Of a stretch of DNA of 11,065 nt, positions 1 through 7,962 are shown in pieces (the first letter of the stretch is position 1; each line of letters starts with the position of its first letter). Source of the stretch: Candidatus Cloacimonadota bacterium (lineage in GTDB: Bacteria; Cloacimonadota; Cloacimonadia; Cloacimonadales; JAFGVF01); assembly GCA_016938155.1 (NCBI GenBank), contig JAFGVF010000148.1, forward strand, positions 1-11,065, in the 5' to 3' direction. The notes below the pieces were generated by a model. The model had not been told where the DNA came from and made no database searches. It saw only the letters and a program-made list of their open reading frames with translations. The translations under genes were made by a program, and so were the position numbers.

Positions 1-1388
1 ATCCCAAGTGCATACCAATAGCCTCCGGCTTGTGAATAAACTCCACCTTGATAGCTGTCGTTTCCTGAACGATCATACAGCAAACCGATTCCTCCTGCAT
101 AATCAGGTCGAATACCGAACCCGAAACCCTGAGCCATACAGAGATAATCAAATGGAGCCAAGGGCTCATGCAGATGTTTGCCTCCGGCAAGGTAAAAATC
201 ATCTCCCTCTAAATCCATGATAGTACCGAAACCCAGAGTACTTCCGAATCCTTCTCCATACTCCGCTGTAGAGTAGCGGTCATCCCCTTTTCTATCCCTG
301 ATAACGGAAACTCCGTAAGAAGCTGAGGCGATAGAATAAACTTCACCTCTGTAGATATCATCACCGGATGAGTCTTCAAAAAACTGATAACCGAAGAAGG
401 ATGCAAAACTGAAGTCATCCCCTCTGTAAACATCGTTACCTTTCATGTCATAGCCAATAGCTATACTGAATTGAGCTCCGAAAAGAGATGCTACTTTTGT
501 ACCTGCATATTGGTCATTTCCCTTACCATCAATTACAATTTGGAAGGGATTTGCAGGATTAGTAATGTCATAATAGTTATCATTCCCGCCTGGTTCAAAA
601 ATAAAGCAGTAAGAACCTTTGTAAATGTCATCCTTAGGGCTTCCGAAAGCCATCCAACCCCATCTTGTTTCAATTGTAACCGGTTTTGCCTTCTTGAATT
701 CCATTAACAGATAATTATCTTTGATAAGTTCAGCACAAAGATGAACTATATAACCCGCCTCCATGAGTGCAGGAAAGTCAACCTTGGCAATTATTTCTTG
801 CAATTCCACCATATCTTCCACATCGTATTCCTGCTTTCCCCATGGCACTTCCATATCATTAAACAGGGATTGATACTTTAAAGAATCTTCACTCTCCATA
901 AAGCTGGTGAAGGCAAACTTTCGCAGGATATCTCTGTCTGTAGGAGTAAGTTCCTTCAGTGCTTTATTCATATAAGGTTCAGCCATTTCATAGAAATTCT
1001 GAACAAAATCGAAAAGCTGATTAGGTTTTTGAACATTTTCGCGTAGTTCAAGAGCATAATAATTCACATCAAAATCTATAGGAACGGAGTATTGAGTAAC
1101 ATATTGCTGCAAGTAATTGAACAGGGCAGTGTCACCGAAGTCTGCACTACTTTTAAGTTCTTCAGCAAGAACAGGCAATTCCAGTGGATTGTTGAGTACA
1201 TTAATTACGGCAGGCACCTTGAAATAGGTTGAAGCTACCCAATCTTTTAAGAAACTCATATCGTTTTCCTGTAATCCGGCTTTGGATAACTGGTCCACAA
1301 TCAGTTGTCGTTCTCCTGAAGTTAGAATCTCGCCATGCAAGCAGGTGAAGATCAATACCAGTAGTAATAATGCTGTCAGGTGTTTCAT
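1..1388 (-). CDS. Exported GNDxY-repeat protein, partial (3' end beyond window)
   Basis: The frame is open from the ATG at 1388 to the left edge (462 full codons plus two bases) with no stop, so the C-terminus is missing. The protein begins MKHLTALLLLVLIFTC, a signal peptide; Cys16 does not sit in a classic lipobox. Residues about 20-240 are mostly helical and charged. From about residue 245 it carries eight copies of a motif of the form x-D-x-x-G-[ND]-D-x-Y (for example DGKGNDQY, DMKGNDVY, DSSGDDIY, DRSGNDSY), mostly 22-28 residues apart. It is a paralogue of the gene directly upstream: the segment before the repeats (DFPALMEAGYIVH versus DFANLFRAGFILH) and the AQGFGFG...GGIGLLYDRSGND block align. 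The start follows GAGGGG and lies 7 nt after the upstream stop, so the two are probably co-translated. The Asp/Asn/Gly-rich repeats suggest a secreted beta-solenoid, perhaps binding calcium. That is inference, and the function is unknown. Confidence 0.85.
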   Translation of the reverse strand, partial: MKHLTALLLLVLIFTCLHGEILTSGERQLIVDQLSKAGLQENDMSFLKDWVASTYFKVPAVINVLNNPLELPVLAEELKSSADFGDTALFNYLQQYVTQYSVPIDFDVNYYALELRENVQKPNQLFDFVQNFYEMAEPYMNKALKELTPTDRDILRKFAFTSFMESEDSLKYQSLFNDMEVPWGKQEYDVEDMVELQEIIAKVDFPALMEAGYIVHLCAELIKDNYLLMEFKKAKPVTIETRWGWMAFGSPKDDIYKGSYCFIFEPGGNDNYYDITNPANPFQIVIDGKGNDQYAGTKVASLFGAQFSIAIGYDMKGNDVYRGDDFSFASFFGYQFFEDSSGDDIYRGEVYSIASASYGVSVIRDRKGDDRYSTAEYGEGFGSTLGFGTIMDLEGDDFYLAGGKHLHEPLAPFDYLCMAQGFGFGIRPDYAGGIGLLYDRSGNDSYQGGVYSQAGGYWYALG

Positions 1389-1395
1389 AATCCCC

Positions 1396-3456
1396 TCATT
1401 TTTTCTTTTTCTTAATTAAATCACGAATCTCTCTGGCTTTAGCTGCAACTCTGAAGGAGGTATCATTGCACAGAGCATCCAGTATTAGCAAGTTGCTTTT
1501 GTTTACATTGTTTTTATTGAAGATATCCGGTAGGACATATCTTGTTGCTTCATCCGGGTCGTAACTGAGTCGTTTTACTAACTCCCATTTCCCTGAAGTT
1601 GTGTCAGGGATTGCAACTAAATGTGATAAAGCTTCATTTCTGCTGCGAGTAAGCAAAGATTCTATTGTACTCACAGGTGTAGTGTCAATGGTTGATTTTG
1701 ATTTAACAATTTGATTGTCTGTCGAATATGCAATTGTCGAAAGGGTGTCCTTAATGACGCAGTAATAGCCCCTTGTTTGCAATGTGTCGTTTATACAAAA
1801 TCCGGCTGTATAAACATCTTCGCCACCGCCATCAAGAAACATACCTGCTCCAATAGAATACATCCCTTTATCGGAACGACCAGTTTGATAGTGGTCATTA
1901 CCGGAAAAGTCGAACTGATAGAAGGCTGATTCTTTAAAAGATAACAGTGTATTGGTTGGATAACAATAGCTATCATCTCCTTCCATGTCTCTTTTCAAGA
2001 CAAAAGACCACTTCTTGGAAGAAGAGCTATCAAGGGATGAAGAAACATTGTATTTATCGTTGCCTGTCCCGTTTAAGAGAGAAGCAAATGAGCTATTCTC
2101 TGCATACCCCTGTACTCTGCTGTCCCCAAAAAATGTATCATTTCCCTGTTCATCAATTAATATACCTACACCGTTATTGATTGCTGCAGCCTGACCAAAG
2201 TCATTTATTACATATAAGTCGTTCCCGGACTTATCGTATAGAACACCAATTCCTCCCTCGACTGACGCAGAACCGTACCCAAATCCTTGTGAGGCAGAAA
2301 CAACACCTGTTTTGCCGGTGCTTTTATACAGATCATCTCCGGCTACATCAAACAAAACACCACAACCACCTGTGGCTCCAACTCCTAAAGAATACCTGTC
2401 CGAAAGATAAGTGTCATTACCAGAACCATCTTGAAGCACGCTTACGCCAAAAGCCGCATAGCCGCAGGAACGGGTTTTTGATTGGTATATATCATTACCT
2501 TGAACATCATAATGAAATTGATAACCGAATTCCGATGAAAACATTCTCTTTGCTCTATAAGTGTCACTTCCTGCCAAGTCAAGTGAGCAGAAAATCCCGA
2601 AATCACTTGTAAAAAGTCTTCCTGTGCTCTGATATAAATCATTTCCTGACATATCAATCATTGAAGCAAAACTGTTAAATGGTCTTTCCTGTATCGTGTA
2701 TATCTCATTACCAGCCGGTTCCAGCAGGAAAGTGAAATCGTCAGTATATGTGTCATTACCCGTTGTACCGATTATCAACTTCCCATATTGTGAGTTAACT
2801 ATTATAGGCTTTGGATTATCGTAAACTAACTTACCCGATTCTCTGCTGATGACTGTTATCCCAGTATGTAAGATAAAACCAGCCCTGAATAGATTAGCAA
2901 AATCAATTCTATCAAGAATCGGTTTGACTTGGGAAAAGGTTATAACTTCCGATTTTGCAGGATAATTCTCCTGCTCAACATATCTGGTTAAAAGCTCCAT
3001 ATCATCTTCTTTCAGTTTTGAAAAGGCAGTTGTGTAAAGAAGCTGAACAGTTTCATATAGATAAATCACATAATCCGTTATATCTTTCGGTTTAGATACT
3101 CTGGAACGATAGATATCCTGCAATTGGTAGTATTTACGAGGGAATTTCTGAGTTTCCTGCATGATGGTATCAAGTAAAAACAGCATCTTTGCATCCTCAG
3201 TTTCATTCAATTTCTGACTGAATATTCTTGTCAAATCAGCAAGATAGAATGGATTTTTCCGCAATCTATCCAGCTCCTCCAAATTATTGTATGATGGAGT
3301 TATTCGATAACTATTAACTGCCCCAAAATAATCTTGAGAGTGTGGTAAATGAGATGATATCTCTTCATAATAAGAGCTGCTTTCGTAGCTGTTTCCTTCT
3401 TCTGCCTGAAGCAGTAACGGTAAAATAATGAGTAAAATTATAGCTAATCGTTTCAT
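1396..3456 (-). CDS. Exported protein with 13 GNDxY repeats, function unknown
   Basis: This is a complete protein of 686 residues. An ATG two codons upstream (3462) is in frame, but AAGGA abuts that ATG directly and lies 6 nt before the ATG at 3456, so 3456 is preferred. The N-terminus (MKRLAIILLIILPLLLQA) is a signal peptide. Residues about 25-215 look helical. Residues about 225-555 hold thirteen motifs of the type D-x-x-G-[ND]-D-x-Y (TGNDTY, SGNDLY, QGNDIY, AGDDLY, EGDDSY and others) spaced mostly 24-28 residues, with one 38-residue interval containing SQGFGYG. Degenerate copies occur (AGNEIY, GGEDVY, QGNDTF). Residues about 595-680 are helical, with a last helix (RVAAKAREIRDLI) resembling a HEAT repeat, followed by a Lys5 tail. 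The repeats recall RTX-like Ca2+-binding Gly/Asp turns, but the period is about 26, not 9, so this is not an ordinary RTX protein. No enzyme motif is seen. A periplasmic or surface structural role is likely but unproven. Confidence 0.9.
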   Translation of the reverse strand: MKRLAIILLIILPLLLQAEEGNSYESSSYYEEISSHLPHSQDYFGAVNSYRITPSYNNLEELDRLRKNPFYLADLTRIFSQKLNETEDAKMLFLLDTIMQETQKFPRKYYQLQDIYRSRVSKPKDITDYVIYLYETVQLLYTTAFSKLKEDDMELLTRYVEQENYPAKSEVITFSQVKPILDRIDFANLFRAGFILHTGITVISRESGKLVYDNPKPIIVNSQYGKLIIGTTGNDTYTDDFTFLLEPAGNEIYTIQERPFNSFASMIDMSGNDLYQSTGRLFTSDFGIFCSLDLAGSDTYRAKRMFSSEFGYQFHYDVQGNDIYQSKTRSCGYAAFGVSVLQDGSGNDTYLSDRYSLGVGATGGCGVLFDVAGDDLYKSTGKTGVVSASQGFGYGSASVEGGIGVLYDKSGNDLYVINDFGQAAAINNGVGILIDEQGNDTFFGDSRVQGYAENSSFASLLNGTGNDKYNVSSSLDSSSSKKWSFVLKRDMEGDDSYCYPTNTLLSFKESAFYQFDFSGNDHYQTGRSDKGMYSIGAGMFLDGGGEDVYTAGFCINDTLQTRGYYCVIKDTLSTIAYSTDNQIVKSKSTIDTTPVSTIESLLTRSRNEALSHLVAIPDTTSGKWELVKRLSYDPDEATRYVLPDIFNKNNVNKSNLLILDALCNDTSFRVAAKAREIRDLIKKKKK

Positions 3457-3577
3457 TTCCATTCCTTGAAGTATTAAGCATCAACTTTAAGGGCATCCAT
3501 TCGCATGGCAATATTTTTCTTTTATATATTTAGAGTTTGTAATCCAGGGCTAAAGAGCCACCTTACAATCAACATAA

Positions 3578-4591
3578 TTAGTCTTCCCGCTTCAAGGTTC
3601 TACTCATAAGAGCTTTTATTGCTTCCTGAGCTTTTTTATTCCGAAACAAAACTTGATAAACCTGTTCAGTGATTGGCATTTCAACCTTATACTTCTTGCG
3701 TAACTGATTTACCGATTTAGTAGTATCTACTCCTTCAGCAACCATCACCATCTCAGAAAGAACTTCTTGCAGAGTTCTTCCTCTCCCTATCTCATACCCA
3801 ACGAATCTGTTCCGGCTATGCTCACTCATTGCTGTCGTTATCAAGTCACCGATACCGGATAAACCGAGGAAGGTTTCAGACTTTGCTCCCATGGCAATTC
3901 CCAATCTCTTAATCTCAGCTACACCTCGAGTCAGCAAAGCACCCATTGTATTATCACCAAGCCCAAGCCCCTCTGTGATACCCGCAGCAATGGAAATAAT
4001 GTTCTTTATAGCACCCCCCAACTCTACACCGATCAAATCATCTGATCTGTAGATGCGGAAGTAGTTGTTACTCAGTGCCTGTTGAACAAGTTTCTGTGCA
4101 GAAGCAGTACTCCCGGCTACTACTACAGCAGTCGAAATTCTTCTGGCAACTTCTTCAGCATGACTTGGACCTGAAAGAGTTAGAATTTTTGACGACAAAA
4201 AGTCAGGTAAAGTTTCAGAGAGAACTTCCGACATTCTTTTCAGAGTATTCTTTTCAATCCCTTTCGCTACATTTACAACAGCTTTAATTCTGGTTTGTTT
4301 TGAAAGAAATTGAGATGTGTTTATTGCGACTCGCCTCAGGACTTGTGAAGGAACAGCAAACAGCAAGATGTCATATTCTCCCTTTAAAGCCTCAGGAAGA
4401 TTGTTGGTAAACGAAATACACTCATTAAGCTTTATACCGGGTAGAAATACTGAATTCGTATGTGTTTGGATTAACTCATCGGCTCTTTCCTTCTCATACT
4501 CCCAGACCATAACCTTGTTACCGTTTTCTGCTGCAAGGTTAGCTAATGCTAAACCCCAACTCCCTCCCCCGATTATTCTTATCTCAGCCAT
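3578..4591 (-). CDS. gpsA: Glycerol-3-phosphate dehydrogenase [NAD(P)+]
   Basis: This cytoplasmic enzyme interconverts dihydroxyacetone phosphate and sn-glycerol 3-phosphate with NAD(P)H, supplying the backbone for phospholipids. The 337 residues match the usual family length. The N-terminal Rossmann fold starts with IRIIGGGSWGLALANLA (GxGxxG-type loop at residues 8-13). AVPSQ (79-83), NVAKGIE (107-113) and LSGPSHAEEV (139-148) follow. ELGGAIKNIISIAAG (190-204) carries the expected catalytic lysine at about 196. LSGIGDLITT (244-253), SRNRFVGYEIGRG (259-271) and AEGVDTTKSV (285-294) are the substrate and cofactor contact segments of the C-terminal domain. Nothing essential appears to be missing. 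The ATG follows GGAGAG with a suitable spacer. Only about 13 nt separate the start from the terminator of the preceding operon, leaving no room for a promoter between them. Expression may therefore rely on read-through. The next gene lies about 120 nt downstream. Confidence 0.97.
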   Translation of the reverse strand: MAEIRIIGGGSWGLALANLAAENGNKVMVWEYEKERADELIQTHTNSVFLPGIKLNECISFTNNLPEALKGEYDILLFAVPSQVLRRVAINTSQFLSKQTRIKAVVNVAKGIEKNTLKRMSEVLSETLPDFLSSKILTLSGPSHAEEVARRISTAVVVAGSTASAQKLVQQALSNNYFRIYRSDDLIGVELGGAIKNIISIAAGITEGLGLGDNTMGALLTRGVAEIKRLGIAMGAKSETFLGLSGIGDLITTAMSEHSRNRFVGYEIGRGRTLQEVLSEMVMVAEGVDTTKSVNQLRKKYKVEMPITEQVYQVLFRNKKAQEAIKALMSRTLKRED

Positions 4592-4604
4592 CTTTTCTCT
4601 CCAT

Positions 4605-4630
4605 AAAAAAAGCCGGAATCTCCCGGCTTT
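4605..4630 (-). terminator. Intrinsic terminator after the pgs operon
   Basis: Read on the minus strand, AAAGCCGG and CCGGCTTT form an 8-bp stem around a 6-nt loop, and the sequence runs straight on into a T tract (seven T in total, including those in the stem). It lies just after the stop codon of the acidic 91-residue gene and about 13 nt before the gpsA start. It should end most pgs transcripts. The plus-strand reading lacks a T tract, so it acts in one direction. Confidence 0.85.
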
Positions 4631-4656
4631 GTGAAAGTTTTTACTACACTCATGAT

Positions 4657-4932
4657 TTAGAAATCATCATCCTCATCATCATCCCAAATCTCTTCCTCAT
4701 CCGATATCCAGTCCGGACAGAATAATGCGTCCTCTTCATAATCCCATCCATCCACATTTTCCAAACCGAATCTGCTTAAGACATCATCTTCCCAGATTGA
4801 ATATTGTACTGTTCCGTCTGTAACCTGCCAAACAAGCACCGGTCTGGAATATTTCCGCATCTCGATGACAGTGTTCTCTATCATTTGAAGAAATTCTACT
4901 ATCTTTTCTCTTCGAGACTCCATTTTCATCAT
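4657..4932 (-). CDS. Small acidic protein, last gene of the pgs operon
   Basis: This is a 91-residue cytoplasmic-looking protein without a signal peptide or membrane segment. I do not recognise a family. The first half (residues 5-45) includes a likely helix (RREKIVEFLQMIENTVIEMR) followed by strand-like RPVLVWQV and VQYSIWE. The second half is strongly acidic and rich in Trp and aromatics, ending DEEEIWDDDEDDDF. AAGGAG precedes the first ATG by about 8 nt, which supports 4932 as the start over the nearby ATGs at 4929 and 4923. The gene starts 12 nt after the beta-barrel gene and is followed by the operon terminator, so it belongs to the pgs transcript. Its good ribosome binding site, tight spacing and open frame support a real gene. 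Its acidic tail may bind cations or a basic partner, but no function can be assigned. Confidence 0.8.
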   Translation of the reverse strand: MMKMESRREKIVEFLQMIENTVIEMRKYSRPVLVWQVTDGTVQYSIWEDDVLSRFGLENVDGWDYEEDALFCPDWISDEEEIWDDDEDDDF

Positions 4933-4944
4933 CTCAGATTCTCC

Positions 4945-5997
4945 TTACTCAAATAAATCATACCTGAAACTAAAACCCAGTGACACCGAATTTGCTGTGT
5001 ATTCTTTGTATCTCGGGACTGAGTAATATGGTGATTCAACAGTACGGCTTTGATAAGAATAGTCAAGAGTAATATCAATATTTTTACCTAAATAGACTAC
5101 TACTGAAGGTGAGAGTGTAATCGTACTATCTTCTCTCTTAGCATGATACTCGTCGTTTCCCTGATAAAATCTTTTCTCAAGGCTGAAATCAATAATTGGT
5201 CTGTAAGATAGTTTCTTGTTGGATGTCTTTATCTTTTTCAATGTTAAACCTGCAGAAATGAGATTGCTCTCATAAGATGAGTCTGAAGGAATATCAGAAG
5301 CACTTAAACCATCGTTGTATAATGAGACAATATCATCATCTGTATCAAACTGACGGTAACCGTATGAGAAGTCAAGATACAAACCGGGGAATGAACCTCT
5401 CCAGGCTAAATCTCCGGTGATCGCTTCACCATTATACTCAAGGAAATAATCATTGTATAGATACTTCTCATATTTAAAGCTTCCTGAAATCCTGTGTTTT
5501 TTTAAAGCCTGCCAGCTTAGGCTTGCTTTATACAGGTCCTTTTCATATTCAAACTTCTCGTATTCTCCGGTTCCAGGATACAATTCATTCGTGTTATCTC
5601 TATAGTCCCGAGGGTAATTATCGGGATAAAAACCATACCGTAATTCTAATGCTAAAGGCTTATAACCTACATCAACCCCACCAAGGATGCTACCGCGAGA
5701 CTTCTCAAAATTATTCATATAACTGGTATATGAAAACTTTACTGAGGGAGTTATTCTAAGTTTTTTATTGAGCCTAAACTCTTCATAGAGCTTCGCATCC
5801 GAATTCACAATAAAATCATCTGCTGTATCCACAAAAGGCAGATTTTCTGTCCCTGCCTCAAGTCGATCTAAGTCATAATCTGATAGATGCCATACATTAT
5901 CTGTGTATTCTCCACTCAGACCATATTCTATACTTATTGCAAATGATGAAAAAGCAATTACTGAGATTAGTGCTGTAAGTAATAGTATCTTTCTCAT
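4945..5997 (-). CDS. Predicted outer-membrane beta-barrel protein in the pgs operon
   Basis: The protein has 350 residues. The signal peptide is MRKILLLTALISVIAFSSFA, with likely cleavage near residue 20. The mature chain is almost entirely alternating, aromatic-rich, strand-like segments joined by acidic or Asn/Gly/Pro turns: for example LRITPSVKFSYTSYM, PLALELRYGFYP, KASLSWQAL, GLYLDFSYGYRQF, NIDITLDYSYQSRT and a final strand NSVSLGFSFRYDLFE. The C-terminal aromatic strand resembles a beta-barrel assembly signal, although the chain ends in Glu after Phe. No Cys lipobox is present. The start lies 3 nt after the preceding stop and AAAGG precedes it by 7 nt, so translation is probably coupled. 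Its position in an operon for a poly-gamma-glutamate-type polymer makes a role in moving or anchoring polymer at the outer membrane plausible. That is inference; a general porin or structural barrel is the alternative. Confidence 0.85.
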   Translation of the reverse strand: MRKILLLTALISVIAFSSFAISIEYGLSGEYTDNVWHLSDYDLDRLEAGTENLPFVDTADDFIVNSDAKLYEEFRLNKKLRITPSVKFSYTSYMNNFEKSRGSILGGVDVGYKPLALELRYGFYPDNYPRDYRDNTNELYPGTGEYEKFEYEKDLYKASLSWQALKKHRISGSFKYEKYLYNDYFLEYNGEAITGDLAWRGSFPGLYLDFSYGYRQFDTDDDIVSLYNDGLSASDIPSDSSYESNLISAGLTLKKIKTSNKKLSYRPIIDFSLEKRFYQGNDEYHAKREDSTITLSPSVVVYLGKNIDITLDYSYQSRTVESPYYSVPRYKEYTANSVSLGFSFRYDLFE

Positions 5998-6000
5998 GCC

Positions 6001-6819
6001 TTAACCTTTTTTTCTTATCTTCATTATTCTTAGTAAAATTGGATTTGAGTTCTGTGGGACAATCCGAAAAGTGTTTTTCCCGGGCACAGTCATCAAATCA
6101 ATTCTTCTGCCTATACTGAGACACTCAAATCCTTGGGCGTGATATGTACCTGATTTCTTTAACTCTATTGTTTCCGTTCTGATTAATTCACCGTTTTGAT
6201 AAATATCAAAGGCAGGCTTCTGATTTGTAACTATTGCTGCACGAACATAGAAATAAGCATTAAACTCCCCATCGACATCAAAACGGACTTCATTCAACTG
6301 GTCAGCCATATAATAATCGCTATTTGAATCAGCGTCTTTAACGACTATTTTACCGGTTGCTTTTGACGGTTTTACAGCAATTGGGTCATCGGAAAGCTTG
6401 AGAACTGCTTTCTTGAAGAAACGGAAATAAGCATTTCTGTTTTTTGTTACTATCCTGATTTCTTTTGTATTTTTAGGGATTGTCAACACATAATCCTTGA
6501 AGAAGGCATACTTGTCATTAAATCCTATTTGTGAGACATTTACAGTCTGCTTAGTTCCATCAATAACAACATCAAAAGTGACAGTATTTTCTTGTACTTT
6601 AGAAACCGTTTTTAATGTATATTCTCCCGCTGAAGGATTAACCATCACGAGGTCTTTTCCCTTTTCAGAACGGTAGTAATAAACCTTACGCTGATCCTTT
6701 TTTATAAGCCTGCGAGTTCCCTTCTCTGAGAAGTTCTGCGTTCTATAGATTATTTTGTCATAAGCAAACAGCGGTATTAGGATGCTGATTAATGCGATTA
6801 TTGTAATTATTCTTTTCAT
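6001..6819 (-). CDS. Exported protein of unknown function in the pgs operon
   Basis: The protein has 272 residues. The N-terminus MKRIITIIALISILIPLFA is a signal peptide, so it is probably periplasmic or surface-bound. I do not recognise a family. The mature part is rich in Lys and Tyr and alternates short beta-type strands (KVYYYRSEKGKDLVMV, VTFDVVIDGTKQTVNV, KEIRIVTKNRNAYFRFF, FNAYFYVRAAIV, PAFDIYQNGELIRTETIEL, NTFRIVPQNSNPILLRI), which suggests two or more beta-sandwich-like domains. There is no visible catalytic motif. The basic surface suggested by the many Lys/Arg residues would suit binding an anionic polymer, which is inference. It starts 9 nt after pgsW and ends 3 nt before the beta-barrel gene, so all three are likely made together. 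The ribosome binding site is weak: the GAGG at the end of pgsW is about 14 nt away, so coupling to pgsW translation is likely. Confidence 0.85.
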   Translation of the reverse strand: MKRIITIIALISILIPLFAYDKIIYRTQNFSEKGTRRLIKKDQRKVYYYRSEKGKDLVMVNPSAGEYTLKTVSKVQENTVTFDVVIDGTKQTVNVSQIGFNDKYAFFKDYVLTIPKNTKEIRIVTKNRNAYFRFFKKAVLKLSDDPIAVKPSKATGKIVVKDADSNSDYYMADQLNEVRFDVDGEFNAYFYVRAAIVTNQKPAFDIYQNGELIRTETIELKKSGTYHAQGFECLSIGRRIDLMTVPGKNTFRIVPQNSNPILLRIMKIRKKG

Positions 6820-6828
6820 AAATACTTG

Positions 6829-7962
6829 TTAATCCTCATGGGCTACAATGTTTTTAGCAAATTTTCTGTCATGCCTGTCGAAAAGCACAACCAGAATAAT
6901 GGCTATAAGGAGAATTACAAAGCAAATTGCAATCACAGTTATACTTTGCACTTCTGAACTGAATATCTTACCGATGCCCGGCTTTTGTATCTCGATTGGT
7001 TTTTCCGATTTATCTACTGCAACAGGGAGGTCATATTCCTCGGCTAATGGTATTATTCTAAATGTATGAATCACAGGGATGCCTTTTTTGGCAAAATCGA
7101 ACATAACTCCGGGGCTACTGAACTGCTTTTCTGCAAGCTTACGATTTACTCCGTTTCTTACGAGTCTGGCATTTATGGCACTCCCGACATTGGCAAGTCC
7201 GCTTCCGATGTTTACAAATGCTTTATACTTTGTATCCTTGGGAATACTTTCGTTATATGCTTCCATACGGAGGTTAATATTCGCTTTCAGGGAAGCACCT
7301 TTGATCAGATTTACTCCGTTTCTGGTGATAGAATCTTCAAGATTTCTCAATCCGATATCCGTCAGCCCTTTACCTAAGTCTTCATTTCCGCCCAAAGAAG
7401 CAAAGCTGCTTTTGAAATCTATTGCTCCTTTTTCCAGGAGATAACTCTCTATATCGAGCCAGGTGAAATTTTCTCTGTTAGCTCCGAACATGGAGGAGCT
7501 GTTAGCCGTGATTATTACCGGTTTTACTTCAAGCACTTTCATCGCTGCATATAGGGCAAGATTATTGGCTGGGGTTGAACCGGTTATACCAACGGCTACA
7601 TAATTCCCTTTCTTAACACCAGACTTCTTCAGAAGTTCTACATAGACCGCTGCAAGGTTCGGGTTTATCGCTGTCTGCTTATCAAGGAGAATACCTCGAC
7701 TTGTAGTTATTGAAGTTACTGCTTTTCCGATAAGCCCTGTTTTGTTCGGGTCATCAAGAATATTGTAGTTCAATCCCTTCTCATCATAGGCATTTTTTAC
7801 AAGATTCATCATACTCTGCATTTCATTTGCAGCCTGTATTTTTTCTTCATAGTACGAGGCTTTGATAGTCCTATGGCTGTTTTGGGCAAAATAGAAAAGA
7901 ATCAAGCTTAACAGGGCAAGTCCAATCAGACTCCAATCAGTTCTTAATGTAGGTCTATACAT
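6829..7962 (-). CDS. pgsW: Poly-gamma-glutamate system protein (PgsW-like)
   Basis: The protein has 377 residues from the ATG at 7962. An in-frame GTG at 7980 would add six residues, but GGAGAGG lies 9 nt before 7962, which makes that the better start and gives an 8-nt overlap with pgsC (ATGTATAG). The N-terminus has one membrane anchor (DWSLIGLALLSLILFYFA, about residues 9-26) and the C-terminus another (ITVIAICFVILLIAIILVVLF, about 341-361), leaving about 310 residues outside, probably in the periplasm. Conserved-looking blocks include GITGSTPANNLALYAAMKVL (125-144) and AFVNIGSGLANVGSAINARL (248-267), the latter followed by FDFAKKGIPVIHTFRI. I match it to the family annotated as poly-gamma-glutamate system protein because of this architecture and its place directly after pgsB and pgsC. 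Its exact role is not known. It may take the place of PgsA/CapA, which is absent here. Family match fairly sure, function uncertain. Confidence 0.8.
   Translation of the reverse strand: MYRPTLRTDWSLIGLALLSLILFYFAQNSHRTIKASYYEEKIQAANEMQSMMNLVKNAYDEKGLNYNILDDPNKTGLIGKAVTSITTSRGILLDKQTAINPNLAAVYVELLKKSGVKKGNYVAVGITGSTPANNLALYAAMKVLEVKPVIITANSSSMFGANRENFTWLDIESYLLEKGAIDFKSSFASLGGNEDLGKGLTDIGLRNLEDSITRNGVNLIKGASLKANINLRMEAYNESIPKDTKYKAFVNIGSGLANVGSAINARLVRNGVNRKLAEKQFSSPGVMFDFAKKGIPVIHTFRIIPLAEEYDLPVAVDKSEKPIEIQKPGIGKIFSSEVQSITVIAICFVILLIAIILVVLFDRHDRKFAKNIVAHED

Noticed and set aside
471..707. Plus-strand frames of 70-80 codons opposite the partial repeat gene
   Set aside because: They are antisense to a well supported repeat-coding frame and have no start signals; they arise from its codon bias.
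1..1388. Idea that the left-end paralogue is a broken pseudogene
   Set aside because: Reading codon by codon from 1388 to the edge shows no stop or frameshift, so it is only cut by the window.
2181..2612. Plus-strand open frame of 143 codons inside the 686-residue gene
   Set aside because: It is antisense to the repeat region, where the regular GND codons keep the opposite frame open; it is His/Gln-rich and implausible.
225..3000. Calling the GNDxY proteins RTX toxins
   Set aside because: The RTX nonapeptide GGxGxDxUx and its 9-residue period are absent, a signal peptide is present, and no toxin or type I secretion gene is nearby.
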